This document shows positions 15,642 to 22,814 of a stretch of 27,730 nucleotides of DNA, one piece after another. Each line of letters begins with the position of its first letter. The first letter of the stretch is position 1. Source of the DNA: CAG-826 sp964546565 (lineage in GTDB: Bacteria; Bacillota_I; Bacilli_A; RFN20; CAG-826); NCBI GenBank assembly GCA_964546565.1, contig CAZJKC010000018.1, forward strand, positions 1-27,730, in the 5' to 3' direction. The notes beneath the pieces are model-generated. The model was not told the DNA's origin. It worked only from the letters and a program-made list of their open reading frames with translations, and ran no database searches. The translations under genes were made by a program, and so were the position numbers.

Positions 15642-15716
15642 TGGGGTATGGCCAAGCGGTAAGGCAGTAGGCTCTGAACCTTCGATGCTCTGGTTCGAAT
15701 CCAGATACCCCAGCCA
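15642..15716 (+). tRNA. tRNA-Gln (anticodon CTG)
   Basis: A 75-nt cloverleaf with encoded CCA. The acceptor TGGGGTA/TACCCCA is fully paired, with discriminator G. The D-arm is GCC/GGC and the T-arm TCTGG/CCAGA closes TTCGAAT. The anticodon loop CTCTGAA gives anticodon CTG, reading CAG (Gln). The anticodon stem GTAGG/CCTTC contains a T-T mismatch at 28-42, unusual for a tRNA-Gln but tolerable. This is the rarer CTG isoacceptor; the TTG form would be elsewhere. Confidence 0.92.
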
Positions 15717-16240
15717 AGAAAAATATCGGTTTAGTACGATTTGTATTAGACCTTTTTTATTTGTCTTCTTATTATAGAAGCGAAAATTTGATGTGTAAGC
15801 AATAAAAAGTTCGAATCTCAAATGATAAAACTAAAGAAGGTTCGGATATGGAATGATTTTTTTTAGAAGAGTTTAAAATAGATCTTGTTAAACAATATCT
15901 AAATAGCAAAATGAAAAAGAATTACAGTGGACGTTATAAACTTTTTAGACGGATATATTAAAGAAGTATTTTTAATTATGGCATTTAACTCATATCCGTC
16001 TATCGTTTTTTTGTTTCAAATATTGTTGAGGCTTAGTTTATTACTTCTTATTTACACTAAATCAAAAGCAAAAAAAGAAAAGTGATACACATTTTTAGAA
16101 GGAATATTTACGATATTTGCACATTTTTTGAATGAATAATGTCGCAATATTCAAAAAAGATTATGCTCTTTACACGCATAATTTAGAAAGTAGAACATCA
16201 AATAAAAATAAAGGTATGTTTACTTATTAGCGAATATAAC
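15717..16240. other. Non-coding stretch with hairpins and a possible gene remnant
   Basis: No intact gene is seen. A short frame at 15856-15960, without a usable start, encodes about 34 residues (EEFKIDLVKQYLNSK...), faintly resembling the N-terminal helix of IS3-type transposase OrfA; this is weak. AGACGGATAT (15947-15956) and ATATCCGTCT (15992-16001) form a perfect 10-bp stem with a 35-nt loop, followed by a T7 run. TTTTTTGAAT (16124-16133) and ATTCAAAAAA (16149-16158) form another perfect repeat. The segment may be decayed DNA. Confidence 0.4.
15947..16012 (+). terminator. Long-loop terminator-like hairpin
   Basis: A perfect 10-bp stem AGACGGATAT/ATATCCGTCT with a 35-nt loop is followed, after ATCG, by a run of seven T at 16006-16012. 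It is placed about 230 bases after tRNA-Gln and may end that transcript. The long loop makes this less certain. Confidence 0.45.
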
Positions 16241-16268
16241 ATAAAAAAGGTACCATTTCTGGTACCTT
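16241..16268 (-). terminator. Terminator of the YbjN-family gene
   Basis: AAGGTACC (16247-16254) and GGTACCTT (16261-16268) form a perfect 8-bp stem with a 6-nt loop. Read on the minus strand it is followed by a T run, so it terminates the gene at 16283-16741. Confidence 0.88.
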
Positions 16269-16282
16269 AAGTGTCTTAAATA

Positions 16283-16741
16283 TTATTCGTGTAATTTAGC
16301 GTAAACATCATCAACGATGTTAACGGAACGAGCTAAAAGTTCGTAACATTCATCTGCAAGTGTATCAGCACCGATAACGGCATCAATTGCAGCTGTGAAT
16401 TCATTGTCAGAATCAACATAGAAACGTAACCAACGATAAGCAGCATTCATTTTATTGCAGAATTCATAAGCATCAGCGATTTGATCATCATCAAATTTTG
16501 CAATGGAATAGACACGGATAGCAATTGATTCACCATCATCATCAAAGATAAATGTGAAAGTTAAACTTTCAAAATTATCTCCTTGATAGTTAATATAAAT
16601 GATTGGCTTTTCATCATGAAGGCTATATTTGATTTTTTCATCATCAAGTTTTTCAATGAAGACTTTGCGTGATGAAAATCCGTCTTTCTCTACTCCTTTA
16701 AAACTAAATCCACTTTTAGCACTAGGTTTTTTTCCAAACAT
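16283..16741 (-). CDS. YbjN-family protein
   Basis: A 152-residue acidic soluble protein. Residues from about 55 to the end show the YbjN pattern: alternating strands, then YRWLRFYVDSDNEF and a C-terminal helix with ELLARSVNIVDDVYAKL. This is the fold shared with type-III-secretion-chaperone-like proteins, whose biochemical role is not settled. The N-terminal 25 residues are basic and Ser/Lys-rich. The ribosome site AGAGAGG and a consensus promoter lie upstream on the minus strand. It is divergent from the HAAS-like gene at 16880. Confidence in the family is moderate, and the function is unknown. Confidence 0.75.
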   Translation of the reverse strand: MFGKKPSAKSGFSFKGVEKDGFSSRKVFIEKLDDEKIKYSLHDEKPIIYINYQGDNFESLTFTFIFDDDGESIAIRVYSIAKFDDDQIADAYEFCNKMNAAYRWLRFYVDSDNEFTAAIDAVIGADTLADECYELLARSVNIVDDVYAKLHE

Positions 16742-16776
16742 AAATTATAATCCTCTCTTTCATTTCCTTTAAACTA

Positions 16777-16805
16777 AATATAATGCAATATTATATTTAT
16801 GTCAA
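16777..16805 (-). promoter_or_regulatory. Promoter of the YbjN-family gene
   Basis: On the minus strand, TTGACA (16805-16800), a 17-bp spacer and TATATT (16782-16777) lie about 35 bases upstream of the ATG at 16741. It is a near-consensus sigma-A promoter. Confidence 0.8.
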
Positions 16806-16879
16806 GATGAAATGTTTTTTTATAAATAGTGTGATAAAATGTATTAGATACGATATTTCAAGATAAGAGGTGATAAAAA

Positions 16880-17518
16880 ATGAGTAATGATGATTTTTTA
16901 CATTATTTAGAAAAAGAAAATCAAAATCTTGATGAAGAAACAAGAAAAAAACTCATGGATGAATGGAATGGTAAATGGGAACAAGCACAAATTGATGGTG
17001 TTTCTGTTGAAGATTTTTTAGCGAACAATCCTTCCATTCAAGAAACTATTGATAATTGTTTGTTAAAAAATGAAAAGAATAGTTCAGAAGTAGAATTTAA
17101 TCCCGCTTTAAATATAGTTACTCCTAAAGAAGAAGAAAAAAAGGATGAAGAGGAAGAAAAAAAAGAACCTGATAAAAAGTCCAAAAAGAAAAGAACTAAA
17201 GGACAAAAAATAGCGATGATTATAACTTCTCCTTTATGGTTTATCTTATTAATACTTATTTTGTCATTAGCCCTCTTTGTAACTGTTGGATATATTGTTT
17301 TCTTTGTATTGGGTTTATTTTTATTCTTTTATGGCCTTTTTACAGTAGCGGGTGCCGTTTTCCATAGTATGATTAATTTATTTGGTGGAATATTCCAAGC
17401 TGGTCTTGGTCTAGTTATTATTTCCTTATTCTTTTGGCTTATTAAATTAGTAAATTTATTAGTGAAGTCATTATGGAAATTATTTGGGCGGACTATTCGT
17501 TTTATTGGAGGACGATAA
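16880..17518 (+). CDS. HAAS/DUF1700-like membrane protein
   Basis: A 212-residue protein. Residues 1-60 resemble the HAAS domain that starts DUF1700 proteins (FLHYLEKENQNLDEETRKK, a kinked pair of acidic helices). A highly charged Glu/Lys linker (about 80-109) follows, and then hydrophobic segments cover about 111-150, 151-165 and 170-195. It ends with a basic tail. The ribosome site AAGAGGTGAT is ideal. It is one base upstream of a DUF4097 gene, the usual partner of HAAS proteins in Firmicutes envelope-related loci. The PadR regulator usually found with them is not next to it here. Confidence 0.72.
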   Translation: MSNDDFLHYLEKENQNLDEETRKKLMDEWNGKWEQAQIDGVSVEDFLANNPSIQETIDNCLLKNEKNSSEVEFNPALNIVTPKEEEKKDEEEEKKEPDKKSKKKRTKGQKIAMIITSPLWFILLILILSLALFVTVGYIVFFVLGLFLFFYGLFTVAGAVFHSMINLFGGIFQAGLGLVIISLFFWLIKLVNLLVKSLWKLFGRTIRFIGGR

Positions 17519-17519
17519 T

Positions 17520-18329
17520 ATGAAAAAGAAAGGTTTATTAGCGCTATGTATTTTTACAGCGTTTGGTGTTATAACAGCAGTTGTCGGGGCTATTGGTTTA
17601 AAATTTGATTTTTCATCATTAGGAGAATCACCGGAAAAAACTACCTTTACAAAGAATGTTGATAAAGATTATTCAAGGGGAATAGAAAACTTGAATATTG
17701 ATATTATAAAAGGCAAAACGGAGATTAATTTTACAAATGATGTTAGTAGCATTGAAATTTCTTTTATAGGTACGGAGCAAGAACTGGTAAAAAATGAATC
17801 TGCCTCAACATTAGAAATTAGCCAAGGAATATTAATTAACTTTAATATGTGGTGGAATACATTTAATCAATACAGTATAAATACCGAAATGATTATCAAT
17901 ATTCCTTCATCATATTCAATTACTAACTTAAATATTAATATGAATATGAGTGAAGTTATTATCAATAATCCTCATGCTCAAATCCAAAATTATAATATTT
18001 CTAATGGTAAATTAGATATTTTATCACCACAAGGCGAGGAACTTAAGATAAATAATCAACGCGGAAGCGTTATTTGTTCTGGTGAAGCCTTATTTAAAAA
18101 TGTAAGTGTGAAACAAAAATTAGGAAGTGTGGCCTTTGAAAAATTGCATTTCAATTATTTATCATTTGAATGTTCAATGGGTAGGCTATATGTTGGTGTG
18201 AATGATATCAACAATATAAAATTTAATATTACTGTAAAATGTAGTTCATGTAATGTCACAAGTGAAGAAAAAGAAGCTTTAAGTACTGTAGAAGGTTTAG
18301 TGAAGTTTGGTTCAGTGCAATTTATTTAA
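17520..18329 (+). CDS. DUF4097-like membrane-anchored beta-repeat protein
   Basis: A 269-residue protein with an N-terminal membrane anchor or uncleaved signal (about 5-26) and an extracytoplasmic part rich in short alternating strands and Asn/Ile/Ser. This gives the repetitive beta-helix look of DUF4097 proteins (for example LNIDIIKGKTEINF, and later NINMNMSEVIINN). The frame is open from 17484, but GGAGGACG at 17507-17514 and the ATG at 17520 decide the start. Coupled to the HAAS-like gene, the pair may sense or buffer envelope stress. That role is inferred from family context only. Confidence 0.75.
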   Translation: MKKKGLLALCIFTAFGVITAVVGAIGLKFDFSSLGESPEKTTFTKNVDKDYSRGIENLNIDIIKGKTEINFTNDVSSIEISFIGTEQELVKNESASTLEISQGILINFNMWWNTFNQYSINTEMIINIPSSYSITNLNINMNMSEVIINNPHAQIQNYNISNGKLDILSPQGEELKINNQRGSVICSGEALFKNVSVKQKLGSVAFEKLHFNYLSFECSMGRLYVGVNDINNIKFNITVKCSSCNVTSEEKEALSTVEGLVKFGSVQFI

Positions 18330-18339
18330 TAATTTATTT

Positions 18340-18372
18340 AAACCATCTCATACTAAATGTAAGAGGTGGTTT
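18340..18372 (+). promoter_or_regulatory. Hairpin sequestering the ribosome site of the next gene
   Basis: AAACCATCTC (18340-18349) pairs with GAGGTGGTTT (18363-18372) over 10 positions with one G-U, around a 13-nt loop. The 3' arm contains the AGAGGTGG Shine-Dalgarno of the gene starting at 18377. The structure could limit translation, or act as a weak terminator after the DUF4097 gene. No T-run follows, which favours the first. Confidence 0.55.
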
Positions 18373-18376
18373 ATTT

Positions 18377-18832
18377 ATGAACGAAAGTCGTATTATGCGA
18401 AAATTCTTATCATCAGTTCACATGGGAAGTGCGATTGTAAAAGAATTTGATCGTCGTAGTGATGATTTAGAAATAAAAAGGATATGGATAGAAATACTTA
18501 ATTCAATGGCTGCTCACGAGGAAGCACTTATTAACATCTTGAAAGATTTAAATATTAATGCAAATGTGAATTTAACTTGTGGGGAGAAAATGGGTATTTT
18601 TATGACCAAGATGAAACTTAAAACGAAAGATGATTTCGCTATTGCGTTATTAGGAATAGAGGCCATGCAAATGGGCATCACAGGTTCGTTGCAATTTCTT
18701 TATGATCATCGATATGTTAATCAACAATTTGTTGATACCGCTACCGAAATAGTGGAAGATTATGATAACTTTCTTACCAAATTAAAGTTATATGCGCAAA
18801 AGTTAGTTAATGTGGAAAAGTGGTTACAATAA
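18377..18832 (+). CDS. All-helical hypothetical protein, possibly ferritin-like
   Basis: A 151-residue protein predicted to be almost entirely helical, with no membrane segment. The spacing of Glu/His residues (AAHEEAL near residue 46, LGIEAMQMG near 92, EIVEDYDNF near 125) is compatible with a four-helix ferritin-like bundle, but the metal-site pattern is not clear enough to assign. The ribosome site lies within the hairpin at 18340-18372. It is followed 18 bases later by an acetyltransferase gene on the same strand. Confidence 0.55.
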   Translation: MNESRIMRKFLSSVHMGSAIVKEFDRRSDDLEIKRIWIEILNSMAAHEEALINILKDLNINANVNLTCGEKMGIFMTKMKLKTKDDFAIALLGIEAMQMGITGSLQFLYDHRYVNQQFVDTATEIVEDYDNFLTKLKLYAQKLVNVEKWLQ

Positions 18833-18850
18833 ACTAAAATAGGAGGAATT

Positions 18851-19294
18851 ATGGAATTAAAGATAATTAAGGATATGGAAGATAAAAACATCAAAAGAGT
18901 TTTTGTTGATGCCTTTTCATGCCCACCATGGAATGACGATTGGCATGATGAAGAACAATTAAAACGATATTTGAAAGGTTTTAGTGATAATCCGTCATCA
19001 TTATCTTTTGGCTTATACGATAATGATATTTTAGTAGGAATTTGCTTTGGTCGTTATCGCTTCTTTTATAGCGGTACACAATATTGGATTGAAGATTTAG
19101 CAATCTTACCATCGATGCAAGGTAATGGTTATGGCAAGATTTTTTTAGCCATGATTGAAAACGAATTAAAAAAACAAAAAGTGACTTCTATTCATTTATT
19201 AACCCAATCTCATATTCCCGCTTATTTTTTCTATTCGAAGAATGGTTTTGTACAAGATGAAAAAAGTGTGGAATTTTTTAAAAAGATTATATAA
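18851..19294 (+). CDS. GNAT-family N-acetyltransferase
   Basis: A 147-residue acetyl-CoA-dependent acetyltransferase. The acetyl-CoA-binding motif A is clear: EDLAILPSMQGNGYGKIF at about 81-98, with the QxxGxG/A-type signature, preceded by the central strands (FGLYDNDILVGICFGR) and ending in the expected FFYSKNGF helix-strand unit. The perfect ribosome site AGGAGG is at 18841-18846. The substrate (an amino group on a small molecule or protein) cannot be predicted. It is the last gene before the riboswitch region. Confidence 0.88.
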   Translation: MELKIIKDMEDKNIKRVFVDAFSCPPWNDDWHDEEQLKRYLKGFSDNPSSLSFGLYDNDILVGICFGRYRFFYSGTQYWIEDLAILPSMQGNGYGKIFLAMIENELKKQKVTSIHLLTQSHIPAYFFYSKNGFVQDEKSVEFFKKII

Positions 19295-19412
19295 AAGCAT
19301 TTGTTGATATATTTATTCGAAAACGAATTATTATTATCTTACATTAAAAATGAATATAAAAAGTGTATAATCAAAGACGAAAAATATGATTTGTTAGTTA
19401 ACACATGGCCTT

Positions 19413-19469
19413 TAGTGTACAAAAAAGCGTGACTATTTATTGACAAAAACGACATTTTTTAGTACACTA
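19413..19469 (+). promoter_or_regulatory. Riboswitch promoter flanked by an inverted repeat
   Basis: TTGACA (19440-19445), a 17-bp spacer and TACACT (19463-19468) form the promoter of the Mn-riboswitch transcript. A perfect 8-bp inverted repeat, TAGTGTAC (19413-19420) and GTACACTA (19462-19469), brackets it with the right arm covering the -10. The repeat may be an operator giving an additional layer of control, but the regulator is unknown. Confidence 0.7.
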
Positions 19470-19474
19470 CATTC

Positions 19475-19648
19475 GTTGTTAAACACTCGTGAGGGAGTAA
19501 TTAACGTATTGATTATACGTGGCGAAGTCAACAACCGGTTTATCCTGGCTAGCCTTAATTAATGAGACTCATGTAAAGCAGACTCGCTATACATGAGAGA
19601 TATTCAAAAAATCATGCTCAAGTATATGTCGAGTTACTTGAGTTTTTT
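19475..19648 (+). ncRNA. yybP-ykoY family Mn2+ riboswitch with terminator
   Basis: Leader of the P-type ATPase gene. The P1 stem pairs CGTGAG (19488-19493) with CTCATG (19568-19573). Just inside it lie the two hallmark segments, GGGAGTA (19493-19499) and TGAGA (19563-19567). The interior folds into a CGTAT/ATACG helix and a GGC/GCC helix. The downstream expression platform is a terminator, CTCAAGTA/TACTTGAG plus T6. This class senses Mn2+ and typically turns on Mn exporters, including P-type ATPases of the YoaB/MgtA type, which matches the gene that follows. Recognition is by eye, with no covariance model run. Confidence 0.85.
19617..19648 (+). terminator. Riboswitch-controlled intrinsic terminator
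   Basis: CTCAAGTA (19617-19624) and TACTTGAG (19635-19642) form a perfect 8-bp stem followed by TTTTTT. Its 5' arm can alternatively pair with TACATGAG (19590-19597) at 7 of 8 positions, which would abolish it. The ATPase Shine-Dalgarno (GAGGAGG) follows at 19655-19661. Confidence 0.85.
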
Positions 19649-19669
19649 ATTTATGAGGAGGAATTTTTT

Positions 19670-22330
19670 ATGAAAGAGTATACTAAAAAAAATTCGGATG
19701 TGTTAAAAGAACAAAATGTTACTGATGATGGCTTAAGTGAAGAAGAAGTAAGTAAACGAAAAGAAAAGTATGGTTTAAACAAATTAGAAGCTGGTAAAAA
19801 GAAACCATTAATCATTCGTTTTTTGAATGAGTTAAAAGATCCGATGGTTTTAGTACTAATTGCCGCATCTTTGATTTCCTTAATTACCACGATTATTGAT
19901 AATAAAGTTAATAACGCTAATGAATCTTTTGTTGATGTCTTTATTATTTTATTTGTCGTAATTGTTAATGCTGTTTTAGGTGTTTACCAAGAAAGTAAAG
20001 CCGAAAAAGCAATTGAAGCCTTGCAAGAGATGTCCAAAGCAACCTCTAAAGTTGTACGGAATCATCATGTGCAAGTTGTTAATTCAGAGGATTTAGTTCC
20101 AGGGGATATTATTTTATTAGAAGCTGGTGATGCGGTACCGGCGGATGCACGAATTATTGAATGCGCCAGTTTGAAGGTAGAAGAAGCAGCCTTAACCGGT
20201 GAATCAGTACCTGTATTAAAAACGGATGAGGTCATTGAAGAAGGCGATAAAGAAGTTCTTCTTGGTGATCGTAAGAATATGATTTATATGGGTAGTAATA
20301 TTGTATATGGTCGTGGAAAAGCAGTAGTTGTGGCGACAGGAATGAATACCGAAATGGGAAAAATCGCTAATGCACTTGCGCTTGCTAAAGAAGGCGAGAC
20401 CCCTTTACAAAAGAAATTAAATCAATTAAGTAAGATTTTAACATTCTTAGTCTTAGGTATTTGCGCTTTTATCTTTATTGTCGCTATTGCAAGATCATTA
20501 TTATCTGGTGAAGCCATTACGGCCTCTTCGTTATTAAGTACCTTTATGGTGGCTATTTCTTTAGCGGTTGCTGCTATTCCTGAAGGATTAGCGGCTGTAG
20601 TAACTATTGTTTTATCGATTGGTGTGACGAAAATGTCAAAAAGAAATGCCACGATTAGAAGGTTAACAGCTGTAGAAACATTAGGATGTACACAAGTTAT
20701 TTGTTCCGATAAAACTGGTACATTGACGCAAAATAAAATGACCGTTGTAGAGCAATATAGTCATGATGAGAGTTTACTAGCAAGATTGATGTCTTTGTGT
20801 AGTGATGCGGAATTAGAAGAAGATGGAGCGGTTGGAGAACCAACAGAATGTGCTCTTGTAAATTATGCTTTTAAATTAGGATTAAACAAAAACAATGATA
20901 AAAAGGAATATGTACGAATTGGTGAAGCTCCTTTTGATTCGATGCGGAAGATGATGTCCACTGTCCATCAATACCAAGGTGAAATAATTCAATATACAAA
21001 AGGTGCTCCTGATGAGGTGTTAAAAAAATGTACATCATACTGGGATGGAGAAAAGATTATTCCTTTAGATGATAAAATGATTCTAGAAATTGCTAATATC
21101 AATAATAATATGGCAATGCGTGCTTTACGTGTTCTAGGTGGGGCTATTAAGTTTTATCAAGAAAAACCTCAATCATATGCTAGTGATGATTTAGAAAATA
21201 ATTTGTGTTTTGTTGGTCTTGTCGGTATGATTGATCCGATTCGTCCAGAAGTTAAAGAGGCTGTGGAAAAATGTAAGAAAGCTGGTATTAATGTTGTAAT
21301 GATTACCGGTGACCATCGTGATACCGCTACTGCGATTGCTAAGGAATTAGGTATTTTACATGATGCAACGGAAGCGATATCTGGTGTGGAATTAAATGAA
21401 ATGTCCGATGAAGAATTAATTGATAATATTGAAAAGTATCATGTGTATGCTAGAGTGCAACCTGAACATAAAGTCCGTATTGTCCAAGCTTGGCAAAAAA
21501 TTGGTAAAATTACTGCTATGACAGGCGATGGCGTTAATGATGCTCCCTCTATTAAAAATGCAGATATAGGTATTGGTATGGGTATTACGGGAACGGATGT
21601 TACTAAAAATGTTGCCGACATGGTTTTAGCGGATGATAATTTTGCTACGATTGTTTCCGCGGTCGAAGAAGGACGGCGCGTTTATGATAATATTCGGAAA
21701 GCAATTCAATTCTTATTATCAAGCAATTTAGCGGAAGTCTTATCAATCTTTTTTGCGACAATGATTGGCTTTACTATTTTAGAGCCGGTGCACTTATTAT
21801 GGATTAATTTAATAACGGATTGTTTCCCTGCTATTGCCTTAGGAATGGAAGAAAGTGAAAAAGATATTATGGAGCGTAGTCCTCGTGATTCCAAAGAAGG
21901 TATATTTGCCCGTGGATTAGGTTCTGACGCTATTATACAAGGTGTTCTTATTACAATCTTAACATTGTTCTCTTATTTAATCGGTCATTATATTGAAGTG
22001 GGGCGTTTTGAATTTGTTAATAGTCCTGATGGCATGACGATGGCGTTTTTAACTTTATCATTAGTGGAAATATTTCATTCATTCAATATGCGTTCTTGTC
22101 GCAAATCGATATTCTCGATTAAAAAGCAAAATAAAACATTATGGCTTTCGGCTCTTGGAGCTTTGTTGCTCACCACAGCCGTCATTTATATTCCTTTCTT
22201 AAGTACTGTATTTGATTTCCAACATATTAGCTTTATGGAGTATATTATCGCTATTGGAATGGCTTTCTTAATTATTCCATTAACGGAAATAATTAAAGCT
22301 ATTCAAAGAAAAAAAGAAAAGAATAAATAA
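19670..22330 (+). CDS. P2A-type cation ATPase, probable Mn2+ (Ca2+/Mn2+) exporter
   Basis: An 886-residue P-type ATPase of the SERCA/PMR1-like bacterial class. Visible landmarks are TGES at 176-179, the membrane-helix-4 ion site PEGL at 304-307, the phosphorylated Asp347 in DKTGTLTQNK, the nucleotide-domain KGAPDEVL, TGDGVNDAP at 618-626, and helix-6 NLITD at 713-717. The ion-binding pattern suits Ca2+ or Mn2+. The Mn2+ riboswitch directly upstream argues for manganese efflux in this organism, as for the YoaB/MgtA-type exporters of lactic acid bacteria. The strong ribosome site GAGGAGG lies upstream. The ion preference itself is an inference. Confidence 0.93.
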   Translation: MKEYTKKNSDVLKEQNVTDDGLSEEEVSKRKEKYGLNKLEAGKKKPLIIRFLNELKDPMVLVLIAASLISLITTIIDNKVNNANESFVDVFIILFVVIVNAVLGVYQESKAEKAIEALQEMSKATSKVVRNHHVQVVNSEDLVPGDIILLEAGDAVPADARIIECASLKVEEAALTGESVPVLKTDEVIEEGDKEVLLGDRKNMIYMGSNIVYGRGKAVVVATGMNTEMGKIANALALAKEGETPLQKKLNQLSKILTFLVLGICAFIFIVAIARSLLSGEAITASSLLSTFMVAISLAVAAIPEGLAAVVTIVLSIGVTKMSKRNATIRRLTAVETLGCTQVICSDKTGTLTQNKMTVVEQYSHDESLLARLMSLCSDAELEEDGAVGEPTECALVNYAFKLGLNKNNDKKEYVRIGEAPFDSMRKMMSTVHQYQGEIIQYTKGAPDEVLKKCTSYWDGEKIIPLDDKMILEIANINNNMAMRALRVLGGAIKFYQEKPQSYASDDLENNLCFVGLVGMIDPIRPEVKEAVEKCKKAGINVVMITGDHRDTATAIAKELGILHDATEAISGVELNEMSDEELIDNIEKYHVYARVQPEHKVRIVQAWQKIGKITAMTGDGVNDAPSIKNADIGIGMGITGTDVTKNVADMVLADDNFATIVSAVEEGRRVYDNIRKAIQFLLSSNLAEVLSIFFATMIGFTILEPVHLLWINLITDCFPAIALGMEESEKDIMERSPRDSKEGIFARGLGSDAIIQGVLITILTLFSYLIGHYIEVGRFEFVNSPDGMTMAFLTLSLVEIFHSFNMRSCRKSIFSIKKQNKTLWLSALGALLLTTAVIYIPFLSTVFDFQHISFMEYIIAIGMAFLIIPLTEIIKAIQRKKEKNK

Positions 22331-22340
22331 AAATTAATAA

Positions 22341-22384
22341 AATCCCTTATTTCATGATATTTTGGAAGAAAGGGATTCTTTTTA
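22341..22384 (+). terminator. Terminator after the P-type ATPase
   Basis: AATCCCTT (22341-22348) and AAGGGATT (22370-22377) form a perfect 8-bp stem followed by CTTTTT. Confidence 0.82.
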
Positions 22385-22400
22385 AAGAAAGGATGATAAT

Positions 22401-22814
22401 ATGTTTAATTTATTACAAAATTTAACTTTGAAAAAAGATTGTCAATATCTTCTTTCTAATTATACTTTGCGTCAAGCGTTAGAAAAGTTTAAATATCATC
22501 GTTATTCTATTGTTCCTATTTTAGATGAAGATGGTCGTTATTTTGGATCATTATCAGAAGGTGACTTATTATTTTATATTGTGTCACAAAATCAATTTAA
22601 TATATATGATTGTGAAGATGTTTACATTAAAGATATTATTATTCATCGTAGTTTCAAGACCGAAAGTATTAATTCAGATTTTGAGACATTATTTAAATTA
22701 TCATTGGAGCAAAGTTTTATTCCCATTGAAGATGATCGAGGGTATTTTATTGGTATTATTAAAAGGAAAGAAATAATTGCTTATTTGTTTAATGATAAAT
22801 TAAATCATCTCTAG
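22401..22814 (+). CDS. Two-CBS-domain protein
   Basis: A 137-residue stand-alone pair of CBS domains (about residues 8-62 and 70-132). Typical features are visible: LRQALEKFKYHRYSIVPILDEDGRYFGSLSEGDLL in the first, and FIPIEDDRGYFIGIIKRKEII in the second. Such modules bind adenosine nucleotides and act as regulatory dimers. The ribosome site AAAGGATG follows the ATPase terminator. The 3' end overlaps that of the convergent ZIP transporter by 15 bases. The partner protein or target is not identifiable here. Confidence 0.87.
   Translation: MFNLLQNLTLKKDCQYLLSNYTLRQALEKFKYHRYSIVPILDEDGRYFGSLSEGDLLFYIVSQNQFNIYDCEDVYIKDIIIHRSFKTESINSDFETLFKLSLEQSFIPIEDDRGYFIGIIKRKEIIAYLFNDKLNHL

Noticed and set aside
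15630..15821. 63-codon minus-strand frame
   Set aside because: It is antisense to tRNA-Gln, with no ribosome site.
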